DNA from: Nilaparvata lugens
Lineage: Eukaryota; Arthropoda; Insecta; Hemiptera; Delphacidae
Assembly (NCBI RefSeq): GCF_014356525.2
Contig: NC_052516.1
Location: 20,292,257 to 20,356,256, forward strand
Length of the DNA stretch: 64,000 nt
Reading direction: 5' to 3'
The first letter of the stretch is position 1; the number at the start of each line of letters is the position of its first letter. Made by a program: the position numbers and the translations under genes. Positions 11,044-22,152 of this stretch are shown here, one piece after another. The notes below the pieces were generated by a model. That model did no database searches. It saw nothing but the letters and a program-made list of their open reading frames with translations, and was not told the DNA's origin.

Positions 11044-12320
11044 GGTGCATGCAATTTTATATTCTATAAATTATATTATGCTATTTATGGTATTGTAGTT
11101 CTGATTTTTTAATATATTATTTGGTTACATAAGAGAAGTCCAGAACCAATTTCTTCATGCAAAATTTCCTTGTGCTAGATACAGAGTGGCCAAAAAAACT
11201 CGTACTTTTGGCTCATTTTCCAGTTTTCAGCTATTTCTGCCAAATCTCGTAATCGGACAGAAAAATTAGCTCTCGTCTGTTTCTTAGATTATAAAATTCT
11301 GAATAAAATGAGATCACTCAGAACTCTCTATCTCCAATGAGTACTGAGTTATGAGTGAAATTTGAAGAAAAAATCAATTTTGATGAATTTTAATTTCTGA
11401 TCTACAATATCTTCCGATTGTTACCATTTAGATGTATAATTCAAAATCCTTCTGGGCGTATTTTTGTGCTCTACAATCTGAGATTAGGTAGAGTGATCTA
11501 TCTCATATTGATTTCCAGGTACACCTGACAACAATGCTCCTTGTATTGTGAAAAACACCTAATTTTCAGCTTCAACCATCATCACCAACCACATTGTCCT
11601 CACATTTATATTTTGCACAATGACATGAGTTCATGAGATTATGTTCTATGGGAATCACCCGTTAGATGCACTTCAGTTCAGTATTTCCTAGTGGAGAGGC
11701 GCGCTTAAGGACACCTCAAGGATCAAAATTTCAAACAGTTATATGAACTCATGTCATTGTACGAAATATAAATGTGAGTACAATGTAGTTGGTGATGATG
11801 GTTGAAGCTGAAAATTAGGTGTTTTTCACAATACGAGGAGCATTGTTGTCAGGTGTACCTGGAAATCTATTATGAGATAGAGCGCTCTACCTGATCTCAG
11901 ATTGTAGAACACAAAAATACGCCCAGAAGGATTTTGAATTATACATCTAAATGGTAACAATCGGAAGATATTGTTGATCAGAAACTAAAATTCATCAAAA
12001 TTCATTTTTTCTTCAATTTTCACTCATTTTTGAAAAATCATCACTCAGTACTCATTGGAGATAGAGAGTTCTGAATGATCTCATTTTATCCAGAATTTCA
12101 TATTCTAAAAAAAAGTCGGGAGCAATTTTTTCTGTCCGATTACGAGATTTGGCAGAAATAGCTGAAAACTGGTAAATGAGCCGAAAATACGAGTTTTTTT
12201 GGCCACTCTGTATCTTGCACAAGGAAATTTTGCATGAAGAAATTGGTTCTGGACTTCTCTGATGTACCCAAATAATATATCAAAAAATCAGAACTACAAT
12301 ATAAATTGCAAGCACACCCC
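11044..12320. mobile_element. long inverted-repeat (fold-back) element, 1.28 kb
   Basis: The left arm, about 11,044-11,620, and the right arm, about 11,770-12,320, are inverted copies. For example GATACAGAGTGGCCAAAAAA at 11,180 is the reverse complement of TTTTTTGGCCACTCTGTATC near 12,196, and further blocks match at AGATTTGGCAGAAATAGCTG and CACCTAATTTTCAGCTTCAA. The central part, about 11,630-11,760, is less symmetric and contains CCTAGTGGAGAGGCGCGCTT. A related half copy lies at 58,370-59,570. No ORF with RT or transposase motifs. Confidence 0.88.
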
Positions 12321-13330
12321 CTTTTTATGTCTATATTGACTAGACTATAACGTATTGTTAGTCTTATCACAGATATACAAGCCACAACTCTTTTTTGTCT
12401 GTGGTTAGGTTAATTTGTGATCATAATATGTACAGTCTAGGTTAATTGCTCGATTATCCAGTAATCCAATGTAATCTAACCGTCATGAAATGATATCATT
12501 GCATTCCTATCAGAATCGTCCATTGGATCCCTTGAATGACATAATTTTACGGCGATTGAACTCGGATTGAGGACAAAACTGGCTGTAGGCTTAATAACAA
12601 TCTGGTCGCTAATCCAACAAACTGGTAGATTAAATCTATTGTCTGTTCATTGAAAGGAGAGGCAAATCAAAAAGTTGATTATCATGTGACAAATTTCGAG
12701 GTGGAACTCAATCTAAACTTAAACTACTGTTAAAACTGGATTCCCACAAATCAGTTGAAGAGACAGTGAGAATAATTTATAATCCTCATGTGTTCTAATG
12801 GGACAGTCGGCGACGACAAGCATTGTTGGCATTCATATTGTACATATTTCAAGTGTGCTAAAACAGCTGATCAAATAGCTTTTCATTATTTGTCTTTATT
12901 ATTAAAGAATTAAATACTTCTAATAATATCTACATATTATCATTTAAAAGTATAATCTCAACCTGCCCCATTAAAACATATACCGTATTGAACATAATCT
13001 TTTAGGTTATGTAGACAAATTGAAATCTACTCAATCTCAGATTCTCCCCATATCGTGGTCGACGACGTATAAACGAAAGCCCAGCTTTAGAAGGAATTCA
13101 ATCAAAAGTTGAAACAAAAAACTATAATAATACAGTGTATCTATTAGATAGTTGAATTCCATTGCCAAGAGAAATCATTGTGTGGTTGTTTTTTTACAAT
13201 GAGACAGGAATAAGATAAGTTTATATCTTATTGATCAAAAACGATAAAATGAATACAGTATGATAACAAATTATTCAAGGAAGTAAAATTGAATTCTCAC
13301 AACCGTTGCAATTCCATAGAACAACAACAC
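12321..13330. other. no feature seen
   Basis: AT-rich sequence without a credible ORF, repeat pair or regulatory signal. Confidence 0.4.
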
Positions 13331-14800
13331 ATTATCACTCCAATTTCGACCCCTTCCCTCTTTTCTTAATGTTATTTCTCTTTTCCTTCTACTAGGATCT
13401 CATATTATTCCGGCAGTACTTCTTCCTTGCTCACGAACTGGCCATACATTGTCTTTTGAATATCGTGTGTGGTTTCCATTTCTCCTCCTACTTTTACGCC
13501 ATCTCGTCCTTCTTTCTTCCTTTTCTATCATCCTCTTTGTCTGGTCACGGTTAGTAATAACGTGACTAGTGTAGGAGTGTATTGCTTATTCTTCACCCAC
13601 ATCTTCTGTGTAATCTGCTTTTCTACTGATCTTCCTTCTCTTCTCCACGTTTATATCCACCGTTTACCTATCCTCTTTGTAATCCTCCTTGCTATGTTTT
13701 CAATTTTCTGCTCCTTCTGCTCCTTCTTCTCATTCTACTCTTTCCCCTTCTTCTCCTTAACCACCTCCCTCTTCCTCCTCCTTTTCTCATTCATCCTCTT
13801 GCTTCTCCCCTTCTCCTCCTTCTTCTCTTCATCCTTCTCCCCCTCTTATTCCTAGTCCATCTTCTCCTTCTACTCCCCCTCCTTCTCCCCCTCTTATTCC
13901 TAGTCCATCTTCTCCTTCTACTCCTCCTCCTTCTCCCCCTCTTATTCCTAGTCAATCTTCTCCTTCTACTCCTCCTCCTTCTCCTCCTCCTCGTCCTTCT
14001 CCTCCTTCTCCTCCTTCTCCTACCTCTCCTCCTACTGCTCCTTCTCTACTTTCTCCACCTTCTCCTACCTCTCCTCCTTCTCCTCCTTCTCCTCTTTCTC
14101 CTCTTTCTCCTCGTTCTCCTCTTTCTCCTCCTTCTCCTCCTTCTTCTCCTTCTCCTACTCCTACTCATCCTTCTCCTCCTTCTCCTCCTTCTCCTTCTTC
14201 TCCTCTTTCTCCACTGTCTCCTCTTTCTCCTCCTTCTCCTTCTTTCTTTCTCCTCCTTCTCTTCCATCTCCTTCTTCTCTTTTTGCGTATTTCTTTTCCT
14301 GCTTCTTTTTTCACTCTCCTTCTTTTTTCCGTCTTCTTCTTTTTCTTTTCTTACTCTCCTTCTTCTCTTTCTTTCTCTCCTTCTCGTTCTCCTTGTTCTT
14401 CACTTCCTCCTCCATCTCCTCCTCCTCTTCTCCCTTTAACTGTAGTCTCCTTATAATTCCATCGTGGTTCTTCTAGTTCTTCCACATCTTCTTCTCCTCT
14501 CAGCACTTAGTAGTAGCCTACTTCTCTCCTGCTTCTCTTCTCACCCAAATCTGCATTGCAGTCTTCCAAACACGAATTCAGAATTGAACATCCCCTGTGT
14601 CCCACCACCCCCATCCCTCCATCTACGTTTGATCTATCACTCAACTTATTTTTTGTCTTTTCTCTTCCTTTTTCCTCACACTACTCTCATCTCACACCTC
14701 CCCACCACTCAAATCCCCCCTCTCTCACGTTCTCTATCTCTCTCTCGCTCTCTCTCTTTCCCTGTCTCTTCAGATGCCATCTTAGTCCACAACCAAATTT
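13331..14800. repeat. pyrimidine-rich low-complexity tract, about 1.4 kb
   Basis: The + strand is C/T-dominated (CTC, CTT, TCTCTC), reading as poly-Arg/Lys on the minus strand and Ser/Phe/Pro on the plus. All ORFs in it (for example 14,046-14,267 minus) are composition artefacts. Confidence 0.85.
13851..13994. repeat. 48-bp tandem repeat, three units
   Basis: CCTAGTCCAT (third copy CCTAGTCAAT) starts at 13,851, 13,899 and 13,947, exactly 48 bp apart, followed each time by the same CTTCTCCTTCTACTCC block. The units are nearly identical, so the duplication is recent. Confidence 0.85.
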
Positions 14801-14875
14801 GTAATTTCATGAAGAAATACAATAATAGAATATACCCTCCATTCATCCTTTGAATTCTTAATTATGATTTAGTCT

Positions 14876-15200
14876 GAATCATGTCATGTCAACAAATCAG
14901 ATTATTTTGATCAAGTCGATTAAAATTTCTAGATTACTTTTCTCGTGAGATAAAATAAGGATATTGATTCAACAGATGAACATAATTCTGTTTCTCTCTC
15001 ACCAACAGACGACGAAATTATCAAGTGTTTTTCCAAGGATGAATAATTATTATCCTTTTCATATCGTTCAGCGAGTTTTCCCAGGGATAAGACCTAGTGC
15101 AATCAAATGTTTATTTCATAAACCTACTATGTTCCAAATTTCGTGAAAATCGTTGAAGCCGTTTTCGAGATCAGTTGGACATAAATATCCATTTCAATAA
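14876..15200 (+). mobile_element. repeat family B, copy B3 (3' half)
   Basis: Runs from the ATGTCATGTCAACAAATCAG block to CCGTTTTCGAGATCAGTTGG, matching the 3' half of B5. The 5' half is absent. Confidence 0.75.
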
Positions 15201-15203
15201 TCA

Positions 15204-15535
15204 ATATCGGGGCACCGAGCTTCACTCGTTATTTATTTTTATTGATAAACAAAACACAATTCTTCAAAATGATTGGGGAAGGACTAATAGGCACAGTCCA
15301 AAACCCTTTGACTCATACACTATAAACGCTACAAAAAGTAGGTTATGTTCCATACATTTGAATTCAGGTCCAATTCTGAGTCCAAATATTTGAAAACCGA
15401 AAAGTTCTTATTTAGATTGTTTACAAACCAAATTGAATAAAAAAATAACACTCACTAATCACTTGAAACTGTAAAATAATAATTGACTTTGAATATCATG
15501 ATATACCATGTCATGTCAACAATATTCAAATTCTT
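15204..15535 (+). mobile_element. repeat family B, copy B4 (5' half)
   Basis: Starts ATATCGGGGCACCGAGCTTC and ends after the CCATGTCATGTCAACAA block, where B5's homology continues but this copy stops. It follows B3 by only a few bases. Confidence 0.78.
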
Positions 15536-15563
15536 AGACAATTCAAGATGAGTCTATAACTTA

Positions 15564-16245
15564 ATATCGGGGCACCGAGCTTCGCTAGTAATTTTATAAA
15601 CATACTCATTTCTTTAGAATGATTGAGGATGGACTAACAGGCACAGCCCAAAACTGTTTCTTCCCCGAATTTTTATTCATACACTATAAATATTCCAAAA
15701 ATTAGTTTATGTTCCATAAACTTGATTTCAGGTCGAATTTTCAGTCCAAACATTTGAACACAGAAAAGTTCTAATTTATATTGTTTACAAACCAAAATGA
15801 ATAGAAAATAACACTCACTAAACACTTAAAACTGTAAAATAATGATCAACTTTGAAAATTATGATATACTCTAATTTAGAATTATATACCATGTCATGTC
15901 AACAAATCAGATTATTTTGATCGAGTCTATTAAAATTTCTAGATTTCTCGCGAGATACGGTAAGCTGATTGATTACACAGCTGATCTCCCACACAGGCAC
16001 AAGCATCTTCTGTTATCGACAGACGACGAAATTATCATCTGTTTTTCCAAGGATGAAAAATTATTATCCTTCTCATGTCCTTCAGCGAGTTTTCCCAGGA
16101 ATGAGACCTAGTGCAATCGAATTTTCATATCATGAACCTACTATGTTCCAAATGTCGTGAAAATCGTTAGAGCCGTTTTCGAGATCCATTGGACATGAAT
16201 AACCTTATAAATATGAACAGAAACAGCTCGCTTAATTTTTATAAT
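15564..16245 (+). mobile_element. repeat family B, copy B5 (reference copy, about 680 bp)
   Basis: The most complete copy. It starts ATATCGGGGCACCGAGCTTC and includes GGCACAGCCCAAAACTG, CCATGTCATGTCAACAAATC, ACAGACGACGAAATTATCA, GTTTTCCCAGGAATGAGACC and the 3' block TTAGAGCCGTTTTCGAGATC, ending near AACAGCTCGCTTA. No TIRs and no poly-A are obvious, so the class is unclear. Copies B3, B4 and B5 lie head to tail. Confidence 0.8.
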
Positions 16246-16383
16246 ACAAGGTACCTTAGAATACAATGTATTCTAGGTACATTGATATAATAGGATAAAC
16301 ATCTCGATATCAGATGAGTGGTATTCGCAAAATAGAAACCTAGTAAACCACTCTCTCATATTCTCTCACTATCTTCTTACAGC

Positions 16384-16668
16384 TCAATCGTTTGATTGGT
16401 TGGCAGCCTTCCATCTAAATCTGTCCATTGCTACTCTCTTCCATTGTTCATAGCTCATAGCACCCAGATCCTTCGTCATTTGTCTTAAGTACTGTAGCCG
16501 GGGTCTCCCACGACCCCTTTGTCCATCAACTGTACCTTCCAGAATACTTGACGTAAATGCGTCGTGTCTTATTATGTGTCCAATCCAAGAATGTCGTCTG
16601 GTCTTGAGAAAATTCAGAAGAGATCTTTCTTCTGCCGCCCTCTGCTGTCTCTCACTATATGCTCTAAA
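16384..16668 (-). pseudogene. LINE reverse transcriptase, C-terminal fragment
   Basis: The minus-strand reading gives an open frame of about 90 codons ending at a TGA (16,384-16,386). It includes RRHSWIGHIIRHDAF and then GQRGRGRPRLQYL, the W-x-GH-(I/V)-x-R ... R-G-R-P-R-x-(R/Q) signature of the region after the RT domain in many non-LTR retrotransposons, followed by a short stretch ending WKAANQSND. Upstream it hits a stop near 16,668 and the RT core is missing, so this is a 5'-truncated dead copy. After the stop comes TAAGAAGAT, resembling the GAA-type tails of the copies at 26.1 and 30.5 kb. Confidence 0.85.
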
Positions 16669-17494
16669 AAATTAATCATCGGCTATGCTTTCTTCAATAT
16701 AAAAAAGTGAAACTCCTACAAACTTCCTCAGCGAGTGAATTAGTTCCCGGACTGCTCACTGCAGCATTTTAAATATTGCAAAGATTTCCCGTCTCAAAAT
16801 GCATTGCAAGCACTAATATAAGCCAGCATCCATTGTTGCCAAGTTCATGCGCTGTTGCCAGTCTTGTTTTCCAACATCTGTTTGATATTTGTTTGTTAGT
16901 CATTAGCGCTCTGTCTTAATTGTTGGCTTCTCATTCGAGTGAGTTTTCTTTGTGTGTGTGTGCCTTGTGTGCGTGGGTTCAATGTTTGTGTATTTGTATT
17001 TTGCGTGTATGTGTATTTTGAGAATGTGTGTTTTGTATGTGCGTGTGTTTGCGTGCGTGCGCCAAAAGAGCAACTTCTCACCAAACAATAACTCCAAACA
17101 GGCTTGCATCAAACTAGTAGAACTCGCTTCAAACAGTCAGCACAACTTATGAATAACGTCGATGTTTCCCTTTGAACTAATGCTGACATTTAGTAGTGAA
17201 TCTCACTGTACGGTGCTTCTCACTTGGTTGCCAAGCTTCTTACACTTCCATCAAACCAATTACGTACAACAAAGCAAAGATGAAGACGGAGTAATTAATC
17301 ATAATAATTATTGTAGCTGAAACTATTGAGAAATAAGCTTACAATAGAAGAAATGATTAACCCACAAACAAAGTTTTGTGGTTCTTTGGTAGAAAACTTT
17401 ATAGAATCACAGATAAACCTTAGTAGCTCACTAGTATTCTGTATCTGATATATATCAGATCTTATATAAGATCTAGTATCTAATAATATTATCT
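16669..17494. other. no gene; GT-rich stretch at 16,950-17,060
   Basis: Contains an imperfect TGTGTG/GTGCGTG simple repeat. Overlapping short ORFs on both strands reflect it. No other feature seen. Confidence 0.5.
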
Positions 17495-17678
17495 GGTTAA
17501 GACCCGCACACAAACATCGATTTATGTTCTTACAGTATTTTGCCGAAATTCTATTAGATTGAACAGATGATTTCAAACAGATGATGTTTGTCAAGTCCCG
17601 TTTAATCTGATAGAATTCATAAGGATGGCAAAATACCGTACGAACAAAAATCTATGTGTATGTGTGCGGGCTTTACTC
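17495..17678. mobile_element. fold-back element (about 184 bp)
   Basis: The left end TTAAGACCCGCACACAAACA pairs with the right end ATGTGTGCGGGCTTTA. The inner parts TACAGTATTTTGCC and GGCAAAATACCGTA, and AATTCTATTAGATT with AATCTGATAGAATT, are also complementary. Non-coding. Confidence 0.75.
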
Positions 17679-17814
17679 TTATCTGTGGTGGATCATAATA
17701 GATTACTGATATCTTATGAGAAATTTGTTGAGGAGATAGAGAAAGATGCAGTAAGATCATGGAAGAACTGATGGATATAGCATAATTGCATCATCCATAA
17801 ATAACATGAATTAA

Positions 17815-17900
17815 ACTGTCGTTCCCGGCTGAAATATGACGGTAGTAAGGCCCATTGACGGCTTGAATTATATGTTCAGCTTAGGTAGGATTTTCCCAAG
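17815..17900 (+). repeat. repeat family G, copy 2 (fragment)
   Basis: GTTCCCGGCTGAAATATGAC and GGTAGTAAGGCCC resemble the start of the 10.87-kb copy. Only a weak pairing. Confidence 0.3.
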
Positions 17901-18305
17901 GATAGTGTATAGCATACACTATATATATACTGTCACGCGGTATTTTAGCACCACAAAATATTTTTGAAAGGAATTATTGAACTCTAATAGAAATATAAAA
18001 TAGAAAGGAAAGATAGCCTAGTCAAAGTAGCCTACCACTCAAGTAAAATCGAATGTTATTAGCGATAAAGAGTAATCATATTATTTAAAGCGATAAGAAA
18101 AAACATGCATAATTGTAATTCAACAATTTTTTTTGTTATTTCTATTAAAACTAGTCACTAGGACTAACCATTAATTTTGTTCTGTTATTTCTTATCCTAA
18201 ATTAATTTTTATTGCTAAAGTCTTCCAGTGAAGCCTACAGTTCCAATCTATAATTTCACTACTTTAAATTATTTCACTACACTTTTATTCAATATACTTT
18301 AATCA

Positions 18306-18313
18306 CTCCACTA
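18306..18313. repeat. 8-bp target-site duplication (left)
   Basis: CTCCACTA immediately outside the hAT left end; identical to 19,450-19,457. Confidence 0.93.
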
Positions 18314-19449
18314 TAGGGATGTCAATCCCGGGACTGATTTCCAATCCCGGTATTTCGGGATTATCCAATATCAATCCCAGGATCCCGGGATTGGCAAAAA
18401 TCAGTTTAATGCATTTTTAACCAATTGTTCCTCCTCAATTACATGTTCAGTAACAGTGTGTGTAGAGGAAAAAGGGCCCATTAAAGAGGGAGAGGCTATT
18501 ATTAAAATAAAAAAATATACTTGGGGATAATATTAAAATCGAACATTCTATTTCTATAAATGTTTTCAAGATTATAGGAGTAACTGTTTTATTTCATGTC
18601 CTACCTTAAATTTGCTGTTCCTAGATGATAGTGAGAACTGAGGAAAGCAAGATAACTCATCAGAGTCTTTTCTATGTAGACAAAAGCATTTCTATCCTAC
18701 ATCAGGACGGGATAGTGCTCACACTTTAATCACGTCAAATACTTTGAAGTGAATTGATATCACTTGGATTAATAATATTAATAATAAAATAGAATACTTT
18801 TTGTAAGACCGTAACGCCATACCGACCAAATCACTGCGAAAGCTGAACCACTACACTATACTAAAAATGAAATTTCGTAGAGCAACTATAATATTTACTT
18901 CAACTAGATATTCTACTTATGATAGAGAAAGAGAAGAGGAGAGGAATAATTAGACAGAGAGTGAATCGTGCTTTTTTATCTCTGATTTCTGAAGTCTTTT
19001 CAAAGTTCGGAATGCATTTCAAGGAAATGCCATCAGCACTAATGCAAATATTGCGCCGTCTAGACTGGTAATTGTGGTGCTGTGTAAACAGAAACAAACG
19101 TAGTCATAACAACCAATCAACAACCATTCTGCCAATTATGCGAACTGATAATGCGAATTCTATTAAGCCAGTAAAGAGTAGGCTACAGTATACAATCATT
19201 ATTATGTATATGCAACTGTAGACTGTGCCTGTAAAATAAAATAGTCAAACACTTAGAACAATAAATTAGTTATAGAAACTCATATTCATCACCATAAATA
19301 AATTCCATATTGGATTGTCTTTGGGAAAATGTGATTCACAATTTCAGGTTTCCAATTCCGAAAATCCCGGGATTGACGCTGAAAAATCCCGGGATTGTTA
19401 GGTATCAAAAATGTACCGGGATCCCGGGATCCCGGGATTGACATCCCTA
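18314..19449. mobile_element. non-autonomous hAT-type transposon (1,136 bp)
   Basis: The left end TAGGGATGTCAATCCCGGGA is an inverted copy of the right end (CCCGGGATTGACATCCCTA). Subterminal ATCCCGGGAT repeats occur at both ends, several times near the right. A perfect 8-bp direct repeat CTCCACTA flanks it (18,306-18,313 and 19,450-19,457); 8-bp target duplications and T/CAGGG-type ends are hallmarks of hAT transposons. No transposase (no BED finger, no hATC dimerisation block) is visible, so it depends on an element elsewhere. Confidence 0.93.
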
Positions 19450-19457
19450 CTCCACTA
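19450..19457. repeat. 8-bp target-site duplication (right)
   Basis: CTCCACTA immediately outside the hAT right end; the pre-insertion site was in the LINE 3' UTR. Confidence 0.93.
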
Positions 19458-19460
19458 GCA

Positions 19461-19889
19461 CTACACCAACTCGAAGGGCTTTGTTCTCTTCAACCTCCTA
19501 GTGAGTTCAGTGTTGTCTAGTAGTTGGATGACTTCGGTGTTGTCGTGTTGATGAAGACGTGACTCATGATGGGCTGCCAATTGTCTTATCTCACAGGTTA
19601 CATAGGGGATGTGCAGATCTCGGTGCAAATCGCTGTTCCTTATGTACCAGGGCGCATTCACCATGTTCCGCAGTACTTTGTTTTGGAATGTTTGAATCTG
19701 ACTAATGTTAGATGTTCTAGAGCAGCCCCAAAGCTGAATTCCATACGTCCAGACAGGTTTTAGAATTTGTTTGTAAATCAATAACTTGTTGTCCAATGAG
19801 AGTTGTGATTGACAGCCCAACAGCCAATAGATTTTACTGTATTTGAGTCCTAGCTCCCTCCTTTTCATCTTGATATGCTCTTTTTTCAT
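19461..19889 (-). pseudogene. LINE ORF2, C-terminal region
   Basis: 142 codons continuing the RT piece after the frameshift: LGLKYSKIYWLLG, LIYKQILKPVWTYGIQLWG and IQTFQNKVLRNM are the conserved post-RT signatures of Jockey-type elements (the 'K..LKPvWtYGiqLWG' block). The natural stop TAG follows FELV. The hAT element starts about 10 bases beyond this stop. Confidence 0.88.
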
Positions 19890-21139
19890 TTCAACTTGCC
19901 GTCAAGAGTCATTCCAAGGTATTTTGCTGTGTTGCTGTGTGGTACTACATTCCCATTCAGATTTATTCGAATCGGGTCATTGATAATTTTGTTTGTGAAG
20001 TTGATATGAATAGACTTCATCTCATTTAATCGAATTCTCCATTTTTTGGTCCAGTCACTGAATCTGTTGCTAGCATTCTGTAGTTTTGTGGCTGCTTCTT
20101 GTACTGTTTCCCCTTCTGCCAGTATTGCAGTATCATCAGCAAAAGTAGCTATTGTCACTGCATCCAATTCAGGAAGATCGCTTGTGTACAGCACATAAAG
20201 AACTGGTCCAAGAACACTACCCTGTGGAACTCCAGCCCTTATTTCCTTCAATTCGGAGACGTCGTCACCTTGTTTTACTCTGATTAATCTGTTGTTGATG
20301 TATGATTTTAAAAGTTTTACAAGTTGAGTGGGGAGAATTTTATGAAGTTTAATGATCAGTCCTTCATGCCACACTTTGTCAAATGCCTGTGCCACATCAA
20401 GGAAGATTGCTGAACATATCGATTTTTTCTCTAATGACTTCTCTATTACATTGGTGATTCTATGTACTTGGTCCAGGGTTGAGTGCTTCTGCCTGAAACC
20501 AAATTGATAGGCTGGTATCAGATTCCTGCTACTTATGATGGGAGTCAATCTCTTCATTAGCAATTTCTTAAAAAGCTTTGAAATTACAGGTAGAAGAGAT
20601 ATTGGGCGGTATGATTTTGCTTCTTGAGGACATTTCCCAGGCTTTTGCAACATAATGACTTCTGCCACCTTCCAAATTGTAGGAAAATGCTGTAATCGGA
20701 GTGATGCATTGAATAAGTATGTTAGCATGACAATACCTTTCCTTGGAAGTTTCTTCAAGATTTCACCTGTAATCAGATCAAACCCAGGTGCTTTTTTGGT
20801 ATTCATATTATATTTTATTTCTTCTTGAACCTTATTTATAGAAACTGGATCAATCTCTGTATCTAAATCATCCATTATATCTTCTTCAGGATCAATTTCA
20901 GATTGAATGTTGTTTGGCTGGAAGATTTCTTCTAGATGATTAGCAAATAAATCTGCCTTTTCTCTGTTATTTCTTGCCCAAGTACCATCTGGTTTTCTAA
21001 TTGGAGGGGATTGTAATATTGGCCGCTTAATTCTTTTTGTTGCTTTCCATAATGAATAATCTGTACTGGCATCAGCTGTCAAATTTTGAAGGTAGTTATT
21101 AATGGATTCCTCAGTTGGTTTCCTTATCTCTCTTCTCAA
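19886..21139 (-). pseudogene. LINE ORF2, reverse transcriptase domain (Jockey-like)
   Basis: 417 codons. Motifs in order: SYRPISLLPVISKLFKKLL (residues about 180-198), YQFGFRQKHST (about 223), FLDVAQAFDKVWH (about 247, first catalytic Asp), GVPQGSVLGPVLY (about 305) and ATFADDTAIL (about 334, the A-D-D catalytic pair), then the thumb-like KYLGMTLDGKLK. The order and the 'VPQGSVLGP' and 'FADD' spellings are typical of the Jockey clade (established family features). The frame ends in a stop at the KYLGMTLDGKL motif, where the C-terminal segment restarts in another frame, so a small indel at about 19,886 inactivated the copy. Confidence 0.9.
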
Positions 21140-21156
21140 TTGTTGTGTTTTGTTAA

Positions 21157-22152
21157 TCAGATATTTTTGTCAGCAGGATCACGAGTTTGTTGCCATCTTC
21201 TTCTTGCCCTTCGTTTTTCTAAAACAAGTTGTCGAATCTCCAGAGGGTAATTGCATCCTTTTGTTTTCCTGGTATATTGTCTGGTGCTTTTCCAGGCTGA
21301 TTTCTGGTTTTGCCACATGAAATTTTCTGCGGCTTCATCTAGCTGCTCAGTTGTTCTAAGTGGAATATTCAAGTTGATTTCATTCTCCAAATCCACATTA
21401 AAAGCTTCCCAGTCTGTTGTTCTGTTGACTAACATTGTTCTGTCTTCTTTCTTTATTATTCGTTCACTAAGTGTGAGAATTACAGCTGAATGATCAGAAT
21501 CCAGGTCAAAACTCTCTTCAATGTCGATGAAATTACTGGATATTCTCTTTGTTATGAAGAAATCTAGAAGATCTGGAGTTTTATCCAAATCTGTTGGCCA
21601 ATACGTAGGTGTCCCTGTTGAATGGAATTCGCAGCCCAGCTCCTGGATAGCCTCTCTGAGTTCTTTTCCTTTGGTAGTCGTGAGTCTTGAACCCCAATCC
21701 TTATGCTTGGCATTAAAATCTCCACCCACTATGAATCTATCTCCAAGCTGATGAAGAATATTTGTATAATCATTTTTCTTTAAATTGTAACGTGGTGGAA
21801 AATATGCAGCTCCAACAAGTATTTTCTGGTTGATGGACTCTATTCCAACTACAGTTAGCTGTATTTCATTACTTTGAATACTGAAGTCTTCATAGTGTTT
21901 AATACTCTCCTTCACTATTACAGCACTTCCACCTCTTGCTTGATTTTGAGGATGAATAGTTTCGTAAACATTATATCCATTGATTTTGAAGTGAGTCTGC
22001 TCAGTTGAATGGGTTTCAGAGAAGAGGCAAACATCTATATTTCGTGTCTTTAGAAATATTTCTATTTCTTGTTTTCTATTATTATTGATATTATTTATTC
22101 CATTGGCATTCCAGGTAGCAATCCTTATATCTTGTTGGCTCGCAATATTCAT
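21157..22152 (-). pseudogene. LINE ORF2, apurinic-type endonuclease domain
   Basis: 331 codons from an ATG at 22,152. In the non-LTR retrotransposon family this domain nicks target DNA to prime reverse transcription. Motifs seen: RIATWNANGI near residues 10-19 (Asn of motif I), SETHS near residue 45, GGDFNAKHKDWGS near residue 142 and SDHSAVIL near residue 219 (catalytic Asp-His). All key residues are present. The frame breaks after DPADKNI, about where the linker to the RT domain starts, and the RT resumes 17 bases away in another frame. The start is well placed because the N-terminus begins about 10 residues before the first endonuclease strand, as in other Jockey ORF2 proteins. Confidence 0.88.

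Larger units (their letters stand above)
18128..22152 (-). mobile_element. Jockey-like non-LTR retrotransposon, interrupted by a hAT element
   Basis: On the minus strand the element carries, in order, an endonuclease (22,152-21,157), an RT (21,139-19,886), a C-terminal region (19,889-19,461), a short 3' UTR, the hAT insertion (18,314-19,449), and the rest of the 3' UTR. The 3' end is an A-run at about 18,128-18,137 on the minus strand. Two frameshifts split ORF2 (near 21,150 and 19,886), so this copy cannot make an intact protein. ORF1 (gag-like) is not visible upstream of the endonuclease start; the copy appears 5'-truncated just before ORF2. The three ORF2 pieces retain most catalytic motifs, so it decayed relatively recently. 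Confidence 0.85.

Noticed and set aside
13469..14853. Long ORFs on both strands in the C/T tract
   Set aside because: Arg/Lys-rich on one strand and Ser/Phe/Pro-rich on the other, purely from base composition.
19566..21751. Plus-strand ORFs over the Jockey-like LINE
   Set aside because: Shadows of the minus-strand endonuclease and RT reading frames.
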